NCBI RefSeq assembly: GCF_963422355.1 | Contig: NC_085096.1 | Location: 6,534,717 to 6,598,716, forward strand | DNA length: 64,000 bases | Direction of reading: 5' to 3' | Source: Corticium candelabrum | Taxonomy: Eukaryota; Porifera; Homoscleromorpha; Homosclerophorida; Plakinidae | Shown: positions 21,151-31,251 of the stretch, piece by piece | How the letters are laid out: every line of letters starts with the position of its first letter | How positions within the stretch are numbered: position 1 is the first letter of the stretch | Translations under genes and position numbers: made by a program | The notes under the pieces: generated by a model | What the model was told of the DNA's origin: nothing | What the model saw: the letters and a program-made list of their open reading frames with translations, nothing else | Databases searched by the model: none

Positions 21151-21371
21151 AACGCGATCAAGGTGTGTCTGTTACCACGCCCACGAACGTTCTAGAACAG
21201 CACGTGACTCCCGCGTGAACTGCGCGTGATTCCTAGTGCACCCGACGAAACAGTCTGTCTCGCTCACTGTTTCGTTCCACACTTTCGTACTGCTACGCTT
21301 GACGATTTCAGCTGCTCCGCTTGAGTCTGCTGACAGCACTCTTCTGCCGCTCGTGTACGACGTCACTCTCC

Positions 21372-21389
21372 CGGACACAGGCCCCCAAA
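21372..21389 (-). other. Gypsy primer-binding site
   Basis: Directly inside the LTR, the minus strand reads TTTGGGGGCCTGTGTCCGGG. It resembles the tRNA-Pro-type primer-binding sequence TGGGGGCTCGTCCGGG with a 2-3 base change or insertion. It sits where first-strand priming should start for the gypsy part of the downstream frame. Confidence 0.6.
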
Positions 21390-21541
21390 TGTAATGCTGT
21401 TCGCGCCACACAAGGCTAACTGCACCACTCGCACTCACGTTTCCCGTCTATTGGCCAACACACACGCGACTACTGCACGACCGCCAACACACAACCGGGA
21501 ACCCCCACTCTCTAACTACCCGGATGATAATACAACCTTAC

Positions 21542-21542
<1 letters not shown>
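21390..21542 (-). repeat. 5' LTR of the gypsy element (153 bp)
   Basis: In the minus sense the segment starts TGTAAGGTTG and ends CAGCATTACA, a TG...CA LTR with a 5-bp terminal inverted repeat (TGTAA/TTACA). A primer-binding site follows at once. The outer end abuts (TA)n at 21543. No matching 3' LTR was found in the window, so the downstream half of this provirus is missing or lies outside. Confidence 0.7.
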
Positions 21543-21572
<30 letters not shown>

Positions 21573-21576
21573 TATA
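21543..21576. repeat. (TA)n microsatellite
   Basis: About 34 bp of TA repeat lies between the gypsy LTR and the left terminus of the Tigger element. Confidence 0.95.
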
Positions 21577-23432
21577 CAGTAGTCCCTGCCATTTGCAACC
21601 AACCCTAAAGCCTGTTAAATTTGGTCGGAAAACGGAGGTGGTCTCTCAGAGGTGCACGTGACATCTCTAATTGCGCACGTGACTAGTTCTTAGACACACT
21701 TTACGCATGTGACGTTCTTACTATTGTACACGCGCGACTTCTTCAATAGAGCACATACAAAACTATATGTTTTTGTCCACTGTTAGAGACTAAAACCAAC
21801 TTTCTAGTGTACTTTGCTCATTTATCATGTATTATAGTGACTGTTAGTGATCAAGAGAAATACTGTGCGGTAAATGCTCTACTTGTAAAAACACCGTGAT
21901 TCTACTTTGTATATTGAACATCTGTGAGGTGCGTTGTAACTTTTCCACAATTTGTTTGACTTTTCGAAATCAGCTGCAACAATTCAGCGTTATCGCGTGC
22001 TACAGCAAAGTCCCTAGGTTGGTGTAAGTGAACAGCAGCCTCCCTCTCAGACAGACATTCACTGGTATCAGCACCCTCTGCTTCAGCATCGTCTTCCACG
22101 TATGTGTCAGACTCATTTTGGGTTTCCTTGTCTTCGTTAACAGCACGCTCGAGTGCCCTTTGCTCCCAATCTACATCTTCAGTATAGGAAGTGGCCAGCT
22201 CCTGGTCACAGTTTGAGTACTCAGCCCATGTTGTACCAGCAGAATGCACCAGAAACTGTAGATCCATTTCAAGATTCACTTCTTCTCCAGCTGTTTCGTT
22301 TTCTTCCTCCCTCACACTCGACTCCACAAACCCACACTTTTCAAAACACCTAGTAATGGTAGATGGTTGAACAGCATCCTAAACTCTCCTTAGGAGCATG
22401 ATGGCATCAAGAATATTGACACTTTTAACAAGTCTGATGCACATTTTGCTTTATCCATTCTGGCCAAGATGCTGCGTAGCAGTTGTTTCGATAGTGCATC
22501 TTCACAGTTTGTATGATGCCTGCATGGCAGGACTGAAGCGAGATGTGGTGTTGGGTGGTAGAAAGACTAATTTTACGCTACTGCGGACAGCATGTGGATG
22601 GGCAGAGCAGTTGTCCACAAATAGCAAGATTGGCCGGTTTTCACAACCATGGATCTGGAGGGCAAAACTCTGTAGAACAGACCCTTTTCATCGCCGTCAA
22701 ATGTGTCCCTCATCTCATAGCCCTCACATAGAGATTGCAATCGGCGAGACCAGTCGTCAACTACACTGGCATCCACATCAGCGGCTTCACCAGACAAGCA
22801 CGACAAGCGTACGTTGTGTCTAGTCATCCACTTCTCTAACCAGCCATTGGAACCAGAAAATGCACTATGACCCAGCTGTTCAGCGTACACGAGTGCTTTC
22901 TTGTATCAAACGACCGCTAACGGGAATGTTCCTTGAACGGGGCTCAACAAACCACTCCCAGACAGCACGATCAATGTCGTCATACTGCACCTTCCTACTC
23001 TGATACTTCTGTTTAGGGCCACTCCGGCAAGTCTCCCGTTGCCTTCTAATGCTATTTCTGTCTCTTACTATAGATTGAACTTGCATCTTTCCTACGCCCA
23101 TCTCAACTGCTACACAGCGACAGCTTTTGCCCTGTTCAACTTTTTCAATTACAAGAATCCGATCTTCCAGAGTTAGAACCTTGCGCTTCTGAGACAGCTT
23201 CCGACGAGAGTTCACACGTGCACTCGAACAGTTACGCACTTCCCGGATCTGTTCACCAGTATCGAACATGCGCAGAGGCCTGGTTGTTCGCTAAAAGAGG
23301 TGCACGTGACACATTTTGTGGTCGCTTGTCGCGTTACGGAGGTGGTCGCTCATAGGGGTACCTGCTATACAAATTTGGTCCGAGCACAGTCAGTGTGGTC
23401 GCAAATAGGAGGTGGTCACAAATGGGAGGGAC

Positions 23433-23437
<5 letters not shown>
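21577..23437 (-). mobile_element. Tigger/pogo DNA transposon
   Basis: Terminal inverted repeats are CAGTAGTCCCTGCCATTTG at the left end and, read inward, TAGTAGTCCCTCCCATTTG at the right end. Both abut TA repeats, consistent with TA target duplication. Subterminal copies of GGAGGTGGTC with variable tails (21642, 23338, 23408) and GAGGTGCACGTGAC (about 21650, 23299) are likely transposase-binding repeats. The coding part on the minus strand is broken (see separate entry). Confidence 0.88.
21902..23269 (-). pseudogene. Tigger/pogo-like (CENP-B type) transposase, degenerate
   Basis: Three minus-strand frames in order. 23269-22880 carries a CENP-B/Psq helix-turn-helix (RKVLTLEDRILVIEKVEQG, then VAVEMGVGKMQVQSIVRDR) and the second HTH with AVWEWFVEPRSRNIPVSG. 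22890-22573 carries NGWLEKWMTRHNVRLSCLSG, a changed first catalytic block (DTFDGDEKGLFYRVLPSRS, where families have NxDETGLFYR) and then lost homology. 22327-21902 carries the acidic C-terminus, preceded out of frame by WDAVQPSTITRCFEKCGF. Much of the DDE core between these is deleted or shifted, so the protein is not functional, although the DNA-binding part is nearly intact. Confidence 0.82.

Positions 23438-23505
<68 letters not shown>
23438..23505. repeat. (TA)n microsatellite
   Basis: About 68 bp of TA repeat separates the right end of Tigger from the left end of the Tc1-derived MITE. Confidence 0.96.
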
Positions 23506-23508
<3 letters not shown>

Positions 23509-23735
23509 TACTGGACAAAAGTTTTGAGCCACCCTTCAACAATCCTTTTCTTTGGCCTTAAAATCATTTACTTATGAGTAAAGTAGACAATACCACTATC
23601 AATAGAGTCAAAAACACAAAACTGTATCATTTCAGTGTGTTTAATAGAACAGATTACGCCTAATAATTAGTATGGCGTAATACACACGAAAATAGACTAA
23701 TTTGCAGGGTGGCTCAAAACTTTTGTCCAGTACTG
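23506..23735. mobile_element. Tc1-derived MITE (230 bp)
   Basis: It is bounded by CAGTACTGGACAAAAG and its inverted copy ending at 23735, with TA on both sides. The right-hand 60 bp (for example ACACACGAAAATAGACTAAT) is the same as the right end of the Tc1 element at 970-1024. It is therefore an internally deleted, non-autonomous derivative that the Tc1 transposase at 1-668 could mobilise in trans. There is no coding capacity. Confidence 0.9.
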
Positions 23736-24238
23736 TATATAGCAAGAAAGTAGCTCGTCTACTGGTGATGATCTATATCAAGAAAATAGCTCATCTACTG
23801 ATGATCCCTATATGGGAATCAACATCACGACCGCTGCTACACATCAACTGGATGACAAAGACAAAGACTGTGTTTTTGAAAAAACAAGTAGGGGGGATAG
23901 TTGATTGATTGTCTAGACTGTAGTTGATTGTCTAATTGATTGTCTAGACTGTTTAGTTTTCACTAAGTCATTGGATAATTGAGGTTTTACTTCAGCTGAG
24001 TGATGCTAACTTAAAACTGAGGCATCCAAAGTATGCACCGCAGTAACAAAATGTTGAACTGCTACATGTTGTTTAGGAGTGTTTGCATCCTGGAGTTACA
24101 ATTGATCATCCTCAGACGTATCCTTATGGGGAATATGAAGTAAGAACTTCAGAGATGGTTATGCAGCATGCAAGTGAAGCAGATGCTACACATAAACTAG
24201 TAAGATTACATTCGCTATACAAAATGTCAACATGTTGC

Positions 24239-24402
24239 TGGTGTGTGTGTGTGTGTGGGGGGGGTGAGTGTGGATGTGGTGTGGTGTGGGTGTGGGTGAG
24301 GGTGAGTGAGTGAGTGAGTAAGTGCGTGCGTGCGAGCGCGAGTGCGCGCGCGCGCGTGTGTGCGTGTGTGTGTTTGTGCGTGCGTGCGTGCGTGCACGCG
24401 CG
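24239..24402. repeat. GT/GTGC-rich low-complexity tract
   Basis: A G/T-rich tract with (GT)n, a G8 run, (GTGA)n and (GTGC/GC)n segments, inside an intron of the CACTA-like gene. Confidence 0.92.
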
Positions 24403-25343
24403 CATTTTGGACCTACACTAATGTGGATGTATGGAACTTGTAGGTTTATGGTGTCAAGGGTAAGGCCGTGCTTTCAGATCTACTACAGATTCCAGAAGGT
24501 TTGCCTGTTGATTGCATGCATGCAGTTCTTGAAGGTGCTGCAGAAATTTTGCAGGGTTTTCTAGAAATTAACGTTGTGACACTGTGAAGGAGTTTTCCCG
24601 CAGCTGCTACAGCTATGGTTTTCTTCAGAGAACTACAGCAAAGACTATTGCCTTAGGAGACATAACAGAGAGATTAGTAGAATGCTTGTGAAATTGGCGC
24701 ACCTCATGATTTCAAACTAAAGCCTAGGTCGCTGCAAGACATGAAATATTTAAAGGCAAGTTTCTTGTACTGCAGATACGTCAATTAGCATATTCTGATT
24801 GCATGCTTTTGTCTTAATGTTTAGTTACAGAATTCCATTATTTCCTATTATACTTTATGCTACCATAGTTCGCCAATTCTTGACAGCTAAGTATCACTGC
24901 CATTTTGCCCTTTTTGTGACTGCAGTTTATACGTTGCTGTCTTCTCCAAGCATAAAAGACATTGAGAAAACTGGTTTAATGCTTGAGTATTTTGTGCAAG
25001 AGATTGGAACTCTATATGGTATCATTACTAGATATTACTGGAGGTTTAATGTAAGTGTTAATTATTTTTCATTATTTATGCAAGTGAATCAGCAATGACA
25101 ATGAATGTGCACAGCCTTTTTCACTTAGAGAGACAAGCGATTAATTTTGGCCCTTTATGGACAAACTGTATGTTCTCTTTTGAGAATATGGTAAAGGAAG
25201 TCGGAGGTCTATTTACGGGAACAAGAGGTGTCGCTGACCAGGTAACAAAACTAAGCCAGTATTTCCCAATTTGTTTTGTAGTGCAATTGCACTTTATATT
25301 TAGTTTATATATCACACCTTCTCTTTGCTAGCCAGGAAGCAAT

Positions 25344-25391
25344 GCTATGTATGTAGGTAGGTGTATGTATGTATGTATGTATGTATGTATG
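25344..25391. repeat. (ATGT)n microsatellite at the 5' junction of the LINE
   Basis: A short GTAG/ATGT array runs directly into the LINE frame. The same unit forms the long array beyond the LINE's 3' end at 27241. Confidence 0.95.
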
Positions 25392-27201
25392 TCCAACATT
25401 TATTTCACAAGAAGCTATTGACAGCATTGATGAACAGCCTGATCTAGTTGTAGCTTGTGAACCACCATCTAACAATGAGATAAATAAAGCTATCAGGAAA
25501 ATGTCAAGGAATAGATCTCCTGGTGCTGATGGCCTACCTGCTGAAATTTTTCAACATGGAGGAGAACTGCTGTTGTTCAAACTAGGTGATTTCATTCGTC
25601 TATGCTGGGAACTCGAAGATGTACCCCAGAACTTTAAAGATGCCAACATAATCCATCTATACAAGAAAAAAGGTAGTCAATCTGACTGCAACAATCACCG
25701 TGGGATCTCTTTGTTGTCTGTTGCTGGCAAAATTATGGCCAGAGTTCTTCTTGATCGTCTTGTCTCAAACTTTTCAGAGAGTATCCTTCCTGAAAGCCAA
25801 TGTGGTTTTCGTTCTGGTCGTGGTACGTCCGACATGATCTTTTCAGCCAGGCAGCTTCAAGAAAAGTGTCGTGAACAGCACGTGGATCTATTTATGGTCT
25901 TTATTGACTTGGTCAAAGCGTTTGACTCGGTTGATAGAACTGGCTTATGGAAAGTCCTTTTGAGGCTTGGCTGCCCGGTAAAGATTGTGAATCTAATCGA
26001 AGCCTTTCATACTGGTATGATGGCTTGTGTTGTCGAGGATGGGTCAAAGTCAGAAATGTTTGCAGTAAACAACGGAGTGAAACAGGGCTGCGTTCTAGCA
26101 CCTACTCTTTTTAGCATTTTGTTTTCCGTGGTTTTAAATGATGCCTTCAAGAACATCCGAGAGGGTGTTCGAGTTGAGTTTAGAACTACTGGAGGTGTAT
26201 TCAATCTCAGGCGCTTACAAGCCAAAACAAAGGTTTCAAAGAGTCTACTGAGAGAACTCTTGTTTGCTGACGATTGCGCATTAGTTGGTCACACATATGA
26301 AGACATTCAACACATTGTCAACTGTTTAGACAGATCAACTAAACGTTTTGGCTTGAGTATCAGCTTGAAAAAGACAGAAGTGCTTTTTCAACCACGTCCA
26401 GGCTCAAACTATAACCCTCCTCCAGTTATGATTGGTGATCACCCATTGTCTTATGTCAGCAATTTCAAGTATTTGGGTAGTTTCCTTTCGAATAATGCAA
26501 CTGTTGATGCAGATGTCTCTCATAGGATATCAAAGGCCAGTGCTGCTTTTGGTAAATTGTACAACAGACTCTGGCAAAGGCATGAAATCAAACTGACCAC
26601 GAAGGTTGCAGTTTACAAAGCAGTAGTCTTATCAGTTCTGTTGTACGGATGCGAGTCATGGACCCTTCTTCGTCGTAACCTCAAAAGTTTGGAGAGTTTT
26701 CATCTGCGATGTCTTCGCCGCATATGTGGAATCCAGTGGACTGACTATATACCCAACACAGAAGTGTTATCTCGTTGCAACATCAGTGGCATTGAATCTT
26801 TTGTTATAAAATGCCAATTTCGCTGGGCTGGTCACATGTCTCGAATGCCTAATGATAGAATTCCCAAACAACTCCTTTTTGGTCAACTGGAACAGGGCCA
26901 TCGTCATCAAGGTGGTCCTAAATTACGTTATAAAGATTCTATCAAGGCTAATATGAAATCTTGTGGGATTGACTTCCTGCATTTTGAGAAACTATCCAGT
27001 GATAGAACAAACTGGAGATCTCTCTGCCATTCATCACTCCAACAGTTTGAAGAAAATCGTATTAGACATCTTCAAGCTCAACGTCAGAAACGGAAAGAAC
27101 AAATTGTTCCTACCAACAAGTCATTTGTTTGTCAATCTTGTGGAAAGGAATGCCGCTCAAAAGCAGGTGTTAAATTCCACCAGAGACACAGAGGACACTA
27201 A
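25369..27201 (+). CDS. 5'-truncated LINE reverse transcriptase with C-terminal zinc finger
   Basis: The frame is open for 610 codons, but its first eight residues (MYVCMYVC) come from the microsatellite. LINE sequence starts at about 25392. The RT domain is complete: SPGADGLPAEIFQ, IIHLYKKKGSQSDCNNHRGI, ESQCGFRSGRGTSDMIF, catalytic FMVFIDLVKAFDSVDR, NNGVKQGCVLAPTLF, and LLFADDCALVGHT (about 300), then the thumb with NFKYLGSFLS and ASAAFGKL. The C-terminal part has RWAGHMSRMPNDRIPKQLLF and a C2H2 finger (CQSCGKECRSKAGVKFHQRH). The APE endonuclease expected upstream is absent, as in typical 5'-truncated insertions. It has no frameshift, so the insertion is recent. The family (RTE-, Jockey- or CR1-like) is undecided. 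It lies in an intron of the CACTA-like gene, on the same strand. Confidence 0.85.
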   Translation: MYVCMYVCPTFISQEAIDSIDEQPDLVVACEPPSNNEINKAIRKMSRNRSPGADGLPAEIFQHGGELLLFKLGDFIRLCWELEDVPQNFKDANIIHLYKKKGSQSDCNNHRGISLLSVAGKIMARVLLDRLVSNFSESILPESQCGFRSGRGTSDMIFSARQLQEKCREQHVDLFMVFIDLVKAFDSVDRTGLWKVLLRLGCPVKIVNLIEAFHTGMMACVVEDGSKSEMFAVNNGVKQGCVLAPTLFSILFSVVLNDAFKNIREGVRVEFRTTGGVFNLRRLQAKTKVSKSLLRELLFADDCALVGHTYEDIQHIVNCLDRSTKRFGLSISLKKTEVLFQPRPGSNYNPPPVMIGDHPLSYVSNFKYLGSFLSNNATVDADVSHRISKASAAFGKLYNRLWQRHEIKLTTKVAVYKAVVLSVLLYGCESWTLLRRNLKSLESFHLRCLRRICGIQWTDYIPNTEVLSRCNISGIESFVIKCQFRWAGHMSRMPNDRIPKQLLFGQLEQGHRHQGGPKLRYKDSIKANMKSCGIDFLHFEKLSSDRTNWRSLCHSSLQQFEENRIRHLQAQRQKRKEQIVPTNKSFVCQSCGKECRSKAGVKFHQRHRGH

Positions 27202-27240
27202 AGAGAGTCATCACTGTTATCAGTGGACATGCCATCATCA

Positions 27241-27782
27241 TCATGTATGTATGTATGTATGTATGTATGTATGTATGTATGTATGTATGTATGTATGTAT
27301 GTATGTATGTATGTATGTATGTATGTATGTATGTATGTATGTATGTATGTATGTATGTATGTATGTATGTATGTATGTATGTATGTATGTATGTATGTAT
27401 GTATGTATGTATGTATGTATGTATGTATGTATGTATGTATGTATGTATGTATGTATGTATGTATGTATGTATGTATGTATGTATGTATGTATGTATGTAT
27501 GTATGTATGTATGTATGTATGTATGTATGTATGTATGTATGTATGTATGTATGTATGTATGTATGTATGTATGTATGTATGTATGTATGTATGTATGTAT
27601 GTATGTATGTATGTATGTATGTATGTAGGTATGTGTATGTAGGTATATGTATGTATGTACGTATGTATGTATGTATGTATGTAGGTAGGTAGGTAGGTAG
27701 GTAGGTAGGTAGGTAGGTAGGTAGGTAGGTAGGTAGGTAGGTAGGTAGGTAGGTAGGTAGACAGGTAGGTAGGTAGGTAGGT

Positions 27783-27853
<71 letters not shown>

Positions 27854-27863
27854 TAGGTAGGTA
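27241..27863. repeat. Compound microsatellite (ATGT)n-(AGGT)n-(AGGC)n
   Basis: About 400 bp of near-perfect ATGT, about 25 bp of variants, about 100 bp of AGGT, about 70 bp of AGGC, then AGGT again. It follows the LINE stop after a spacer of about 40 bp. The tyrosine/valine/cysteine and leucine/proline frames across it are artefacts. Confidence 0.98.
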
Positions 27864-28408
27864 TGGGTCCGTACTGCATATATGTCATATTATTTCATGG
27901 TATGTGTGTATGTATGTATGCATATATATGGGTAAATGTAGGGTAGGTAATAAACTGAAATTAGATTATTTTCTATTGTTTGTCATGCCATAGATGGTTA
28001 ATAAATTTCTTTCGAGAAAACAGCTTGTCCGATTGAATAGACAGTCTAAGGCAGCGTCCGTTGTGGAAGAGTATGCTTGCCATCTTCGAATGAGGAGAAC
28101 TCCCAATTTTCGGTAATGTTGAAGAAATGATTTTCCGATTTTGTTCTGTGTATTAATTGAAACTATCTGCAATAGGGGGAACACTGACAATTGAAAATGG
28201 AATTGAATTTTTTTTCCAGTAGAAGGACAACCACTTTCAAACTTGGAAATACAAGCCATTATTGCCTTGACAGGAACAGCACCACAATTGGCTGGTACAG
28301 CATGTCGAGCCATAGTGAGACATGAAGTCTTTCATTCACTTCTTTACAAGAGGTGTGGTAGCAGTTCAAGCATGGTAGTAGAAATTGAGAGTGCCAGTCT
28401 CCTTTAAG

Positions 28409-30079
28409 AAAAAATTCTGGAATTTGTTCTTGTTGAATCGACAGCAGTTGCAATAGTACAACGATACCATAAGCATTAATCTAGCATTTTTGTAAGGATG
28501 GTCAGCAATTGCCAACGTTATCGCTGCTAGGCGACTGTTCGAGACAACCGTCTCGCATCATTCTACATGCCAGTGGAACAGTTAGGTGAACTGGTTGCTG
28601 TGTACTGCAGTTAAATATGTAAAAAGTGCATTTTTTGCTGACAATGATTTTAGTGACAATGTATGTGGATTCTTGGTGCCAGTTTTAAGAGATGATCGTG
28701 TGTAGAGTGTGCAAACTGTATTAGTAACTGTAGCGTAGAATTGCATAGTATTTTGGCAATAGTTGTGGAAGAGATTATTATTGTGACAATACGTTAGAGA
28801 ATTTGACTGGCATATCTACCTGCAGATATATACTAGTAGTTTGGAGCAAGAACTTACAAGTTCTAAGAGACGCGTGCGTTCATGTAAGAACATGCAAGTA
28901 CTTGGTAGGTCAATTAATACGTGCAGAAATAGAACTTCGCTAATTTCTACTTGCCAAATTGTTTAAGAGATTGAACGTGAACAGTGTTCACCTGAAATTG
29001 TTATACTCCGCGTGAATTCTGCACAAATAGCACAGCAAAGACAAAGTTGTGAACTTGCAAGATCGTGAGAGGTCAAGAACGAGAACTTGCCTGTCACGTT
29101 ATCAATGCAATAGAAAATTTTGAAATTAGCTTAACGAACGAAACTGATTTAGAACAGGACCAGTCAATCAGCCAGTTTTCTCTAGGATCGATCAATAGAA
29201 AGATTCTGAAGTGCGCCTTGACTTGACGCGTACTAAGAACATGCAAGGCCTTGACGTAAGTTCATGCGTGAACATGACGTTTGCCAAGTACGCGCAAGGA
29301 ATTGAAGCTCCTTGCAAGGTCTTGGGCAAGAACTTCAACGCGGGTGGGATGGTACAAGGGACCGACTATAGTGGAAGGGGTGGAGGGGATTGTGGTCCCG
29401 AGGTAGATTGGATGGAGGAAGAAAGAAACAAACAGTAGAAAACAAAGGAGGGATATCCGTGCATGTATTGATTCATGCATGCATGCATGTGTTACTCGAT
29501 CGTATCGCTTTAAGTCTTCTAACATTGAAATGCTTTGTATATTTTTGGATCGTAGATAGTTCACTGCGACCTGCATGGGTGCTCGAAGTGTGTTAGTATT
29601 TGATGAAGAAGTAATAAGAGTTTGTAATTTCATAATGGCAAAGGAAGTAAATTATTCTGGTTACTAACATCGTAACGGAAGGTAAGAACATACTAATCTC
29701 TCGGCGACATCCTTTTGTAGAAATACCGACTATTTGGCGTATGTTGCCTGTAAAATTGATTTCTCACGAGTCCTTAATCTACATAATGCTACACACAGTC
29801 GAGCGACATGTGAGTATATCTTTATTGATATGTACACGGATGATGACCAAGTAATGATGGCTGTATTGGCGTAGGCAGTAATTTGGAGTCTTGATATGGG
29901 AGATTGCTACACTTGGTACTTCCACAGTATTACAGTATGATATATGTATACATTAGTTCTAATGGTATTTACTATAAACTAACTTTCTATATACATCAGG
30001 CCATAGCCAAGCCAGACTTTATAGCTACGCTACATTTATTTGAACGGTTATTTTTTATATGCAGGAGGATATCCTTACC
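28409..30079. other. Intergenic DNA with a dispersed repeat; no gene
   Basis: Apart from the repeat at 28840-29345, nothing recognisable was found. A short ATGC run at about 29474-29490 and scattered short frames have no domain. Confidence 0.4.
28840..29345. repeat. Dispersed repeat rich in AAGAACTTGC words (inverted second copy)
   Basis: Words such as AAGAACTTACAAG, AAGAACATGCAAG, CTTGCAAGGTC and GGCAAGAACTTCAACG recur across 500 bp, and the right end matches the reverse complement of 3424-3443. Word density and the inverted orientation relative to 3415-3620 suggest a dispersed element family rather than chance. Confidence 0.5.
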
Positions 30080-30180
30080 TTGTTGCATGTTTGGGTGTTT
30101 ATTCCGCCGTTGCTAGGATTCTTTTTCTCGTTATATTACACTCCTACCATAGCAACCCAACCACATGTTGTATATTTACC

Positions 30181-30224
30181 GGTCAATAAACGTTTATTGA
30201 CCGGTCAATAAACGTATATTGACC
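30181..30224. repeat. Two 22-bp palindromic units of the Crypton 3' region
   Basis: Two adjacent units share the 11-bp half-site GGTCAATAAAC, arranged as a perfect palindrome in the first unit (30181-30202) and with one change in the second (30203-30224). Half of a third unit (GGTCA) follows. The array lies downstream of the tyrosine recombinase stop. Inverted 11-bp arms are what a tyrosine recombinase binding site looks like, but this role is inference. Confidence 0.85.
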
Positions 30225-30417
30225 GGTCAGAATCTGTATACTGCAAACCAACTAGCAATCAATACATGGGCATACCTATTTTAGATTACAAGCTTATTCT
30301 TTACCAATAATAATGTTCACAGTACTGCAGTTTGTAAAGACGCAGTCAGAAATGACAAATGGCGCCGGATTCTGTCTTCCCGTTTCAGACGGCTGTTCAA
30401 CCTCGACTACTTTCAGC

Positions 30418-31248
30418 TCATCTGCCTGTTCCGTAGTCTCCGGACTCCTTGACTTTTGCGTCAGTGTAATCGGTGTGTCCATGGCCATTGTCCAAAACTT
30501 TGCACGCTGCCATTTGCTGCAATTCAGATGGCTCTTGATATTGTCTCAGTGCTTGCAAGGTTTTGTGGCCGGTTCTTCTGCCTTGAATTACATGTTCAGG
30601 AACTCCCTCTTGAAACAGCCTTGTCGCACTAGTAGCTCGAAGAGCGTGGTTGGTTCGAACTGGAAGACGAGCTTCAGCTGTCATCACTTTCATCATTGTA
30701 GCCAACGTGTTATGACCGATTACTTGCTTTGAATACCAAGGACCAAATGAAGGAGTAGACGACAAAGGTTTATAATAGAAGGCTTCTCGAGAAAATCCCG
30801 CTGGCAACTTACCAAGATAGAGATCCAAAATTTTTTGCGTGGCAACAGTCACCAGCTTCTTCATTAGCGTATCTGATAAATCACAAACCACAAAATGCTA
30901 TTACCTTACAGAAACACGTTGGAGCTTGACTATAATTTACCTTGTGACTTTTTTGTTTGGATGCAGTAAATCACGTAGTCCACCACTATGATTTTTGGAT
31001 TCGTGCTCAACATAAATGTAACAGACTTTTGACAATCCGTCTGTGGTTTGGCTGCATCTAGTCACCTGACTCCATTTGAGGCTTCTGTGCTCCGCACCAC
31101 CTCGAAGAGCAAAGTTTATCCCATTATAAAAGAAAACTGCCCTCAGTAGTTTTACAGGTGCGTCTAAGCCAATTACTCCCTTCTTCCATAGACTGTCTTC
31201 TTCTTCAGCAGTGAATACACTGGAACCCTTGCGGATTCTTTTCTGCAT
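30418..31248 (-). pseudogene. Crypton-type tyrosine recombinase (DUF3504-like), frameshifted
   Basis: Two minus-strand exons, 31248-30941 and 30872-30418, flank a 68-bp GT-AG intron. Exon 1 has the LWKKGVIGLDAPVKLLRAVF and FALRGGAEHRSLKWSQV region (catalytic Arg I in LRGGAEHR) and HESKNHSGGLRDLLHP. Exon 2 has FSREAFYYKPLSS, TNHALRATSATRLFQ (H-x-x-R) and GHKTLQALRQYQ, with the likely nucleophile Tyr. Such recombinases cut and rejoin DNA through a phosphotyrosine. Compared with copy 2, an extra A near the start of exon 2 (the run before TTTTGGATC) shifts the frame, and one codon is duplicated in GRRTGHK. The protein would therefore not be made as is. Confidence 0.82.
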
Positions 31249-31251
31249 CAG

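Larger units (their letters stand above)
24077..28408 (+). pseudogene. CACTA/EnSpm-like transposase gene, multi-exon, decayed, interrupted by a LINE
   Basis: Plus-strand exons in family order. 24077-24199 (starts ECLHPGVTIDHPQTYPYG, GT-AG flanked). From 24444 (VYGVKGKAVLSDLLQIPEG, LPVDCMHAVLEG; the PxDxMHxVLEG motif is typical). About 24700-24760 (APHDFKLKPRSLQ, out of frame). About 24900-25045 (DIEKTGLMLEYFVQEIGTLY). 25095-25241 (TMNVHSLFHLERQAINFGPL, then WTNCMFSFENMVKEVGGLF and TGTRGVADQ). 27994-28112 (MVNKFLSRKQLVRL). A last exon from about 28219, after a T-rich acceptor, ends VVEIESASLL stop. Stops after 24587 and a phase slip at the last junction show decay. A LINE and microsatellites occupy the intron between 25241 and 27994. 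The superfamily name is my recognition of motifs and should be tested. Confidence 0.65.
30080..31250 (-). mobile_element. Crypton-like element, copy 1 (5' truncated)
   Basis: Compared with the copy at 52803-54008, sequence identity extends to ATGCAACAA at 30080-30088 and is very high through the coding exon and the 3' non-coding region. It ends abruptly at about 31250 against a gypsy relic, and the N-terminal exon is missing. The element carries a two-unit palindrome array at 30181-30224. Confidence 0.75.

Noticed and set aside
18695..21218. Several plus-strand frames of 60-145 codons
   Set aside because: They are antisense shadows of the 2,084-codon minus-strand frame, which has full domain support.
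27223..27888. Long frames of repeating MYVC, HTYI and LPAC residues
   Set aside because: They are translations of the (ATGT)n, (AGGT)n and (AGGC)n arrays; no real protein.
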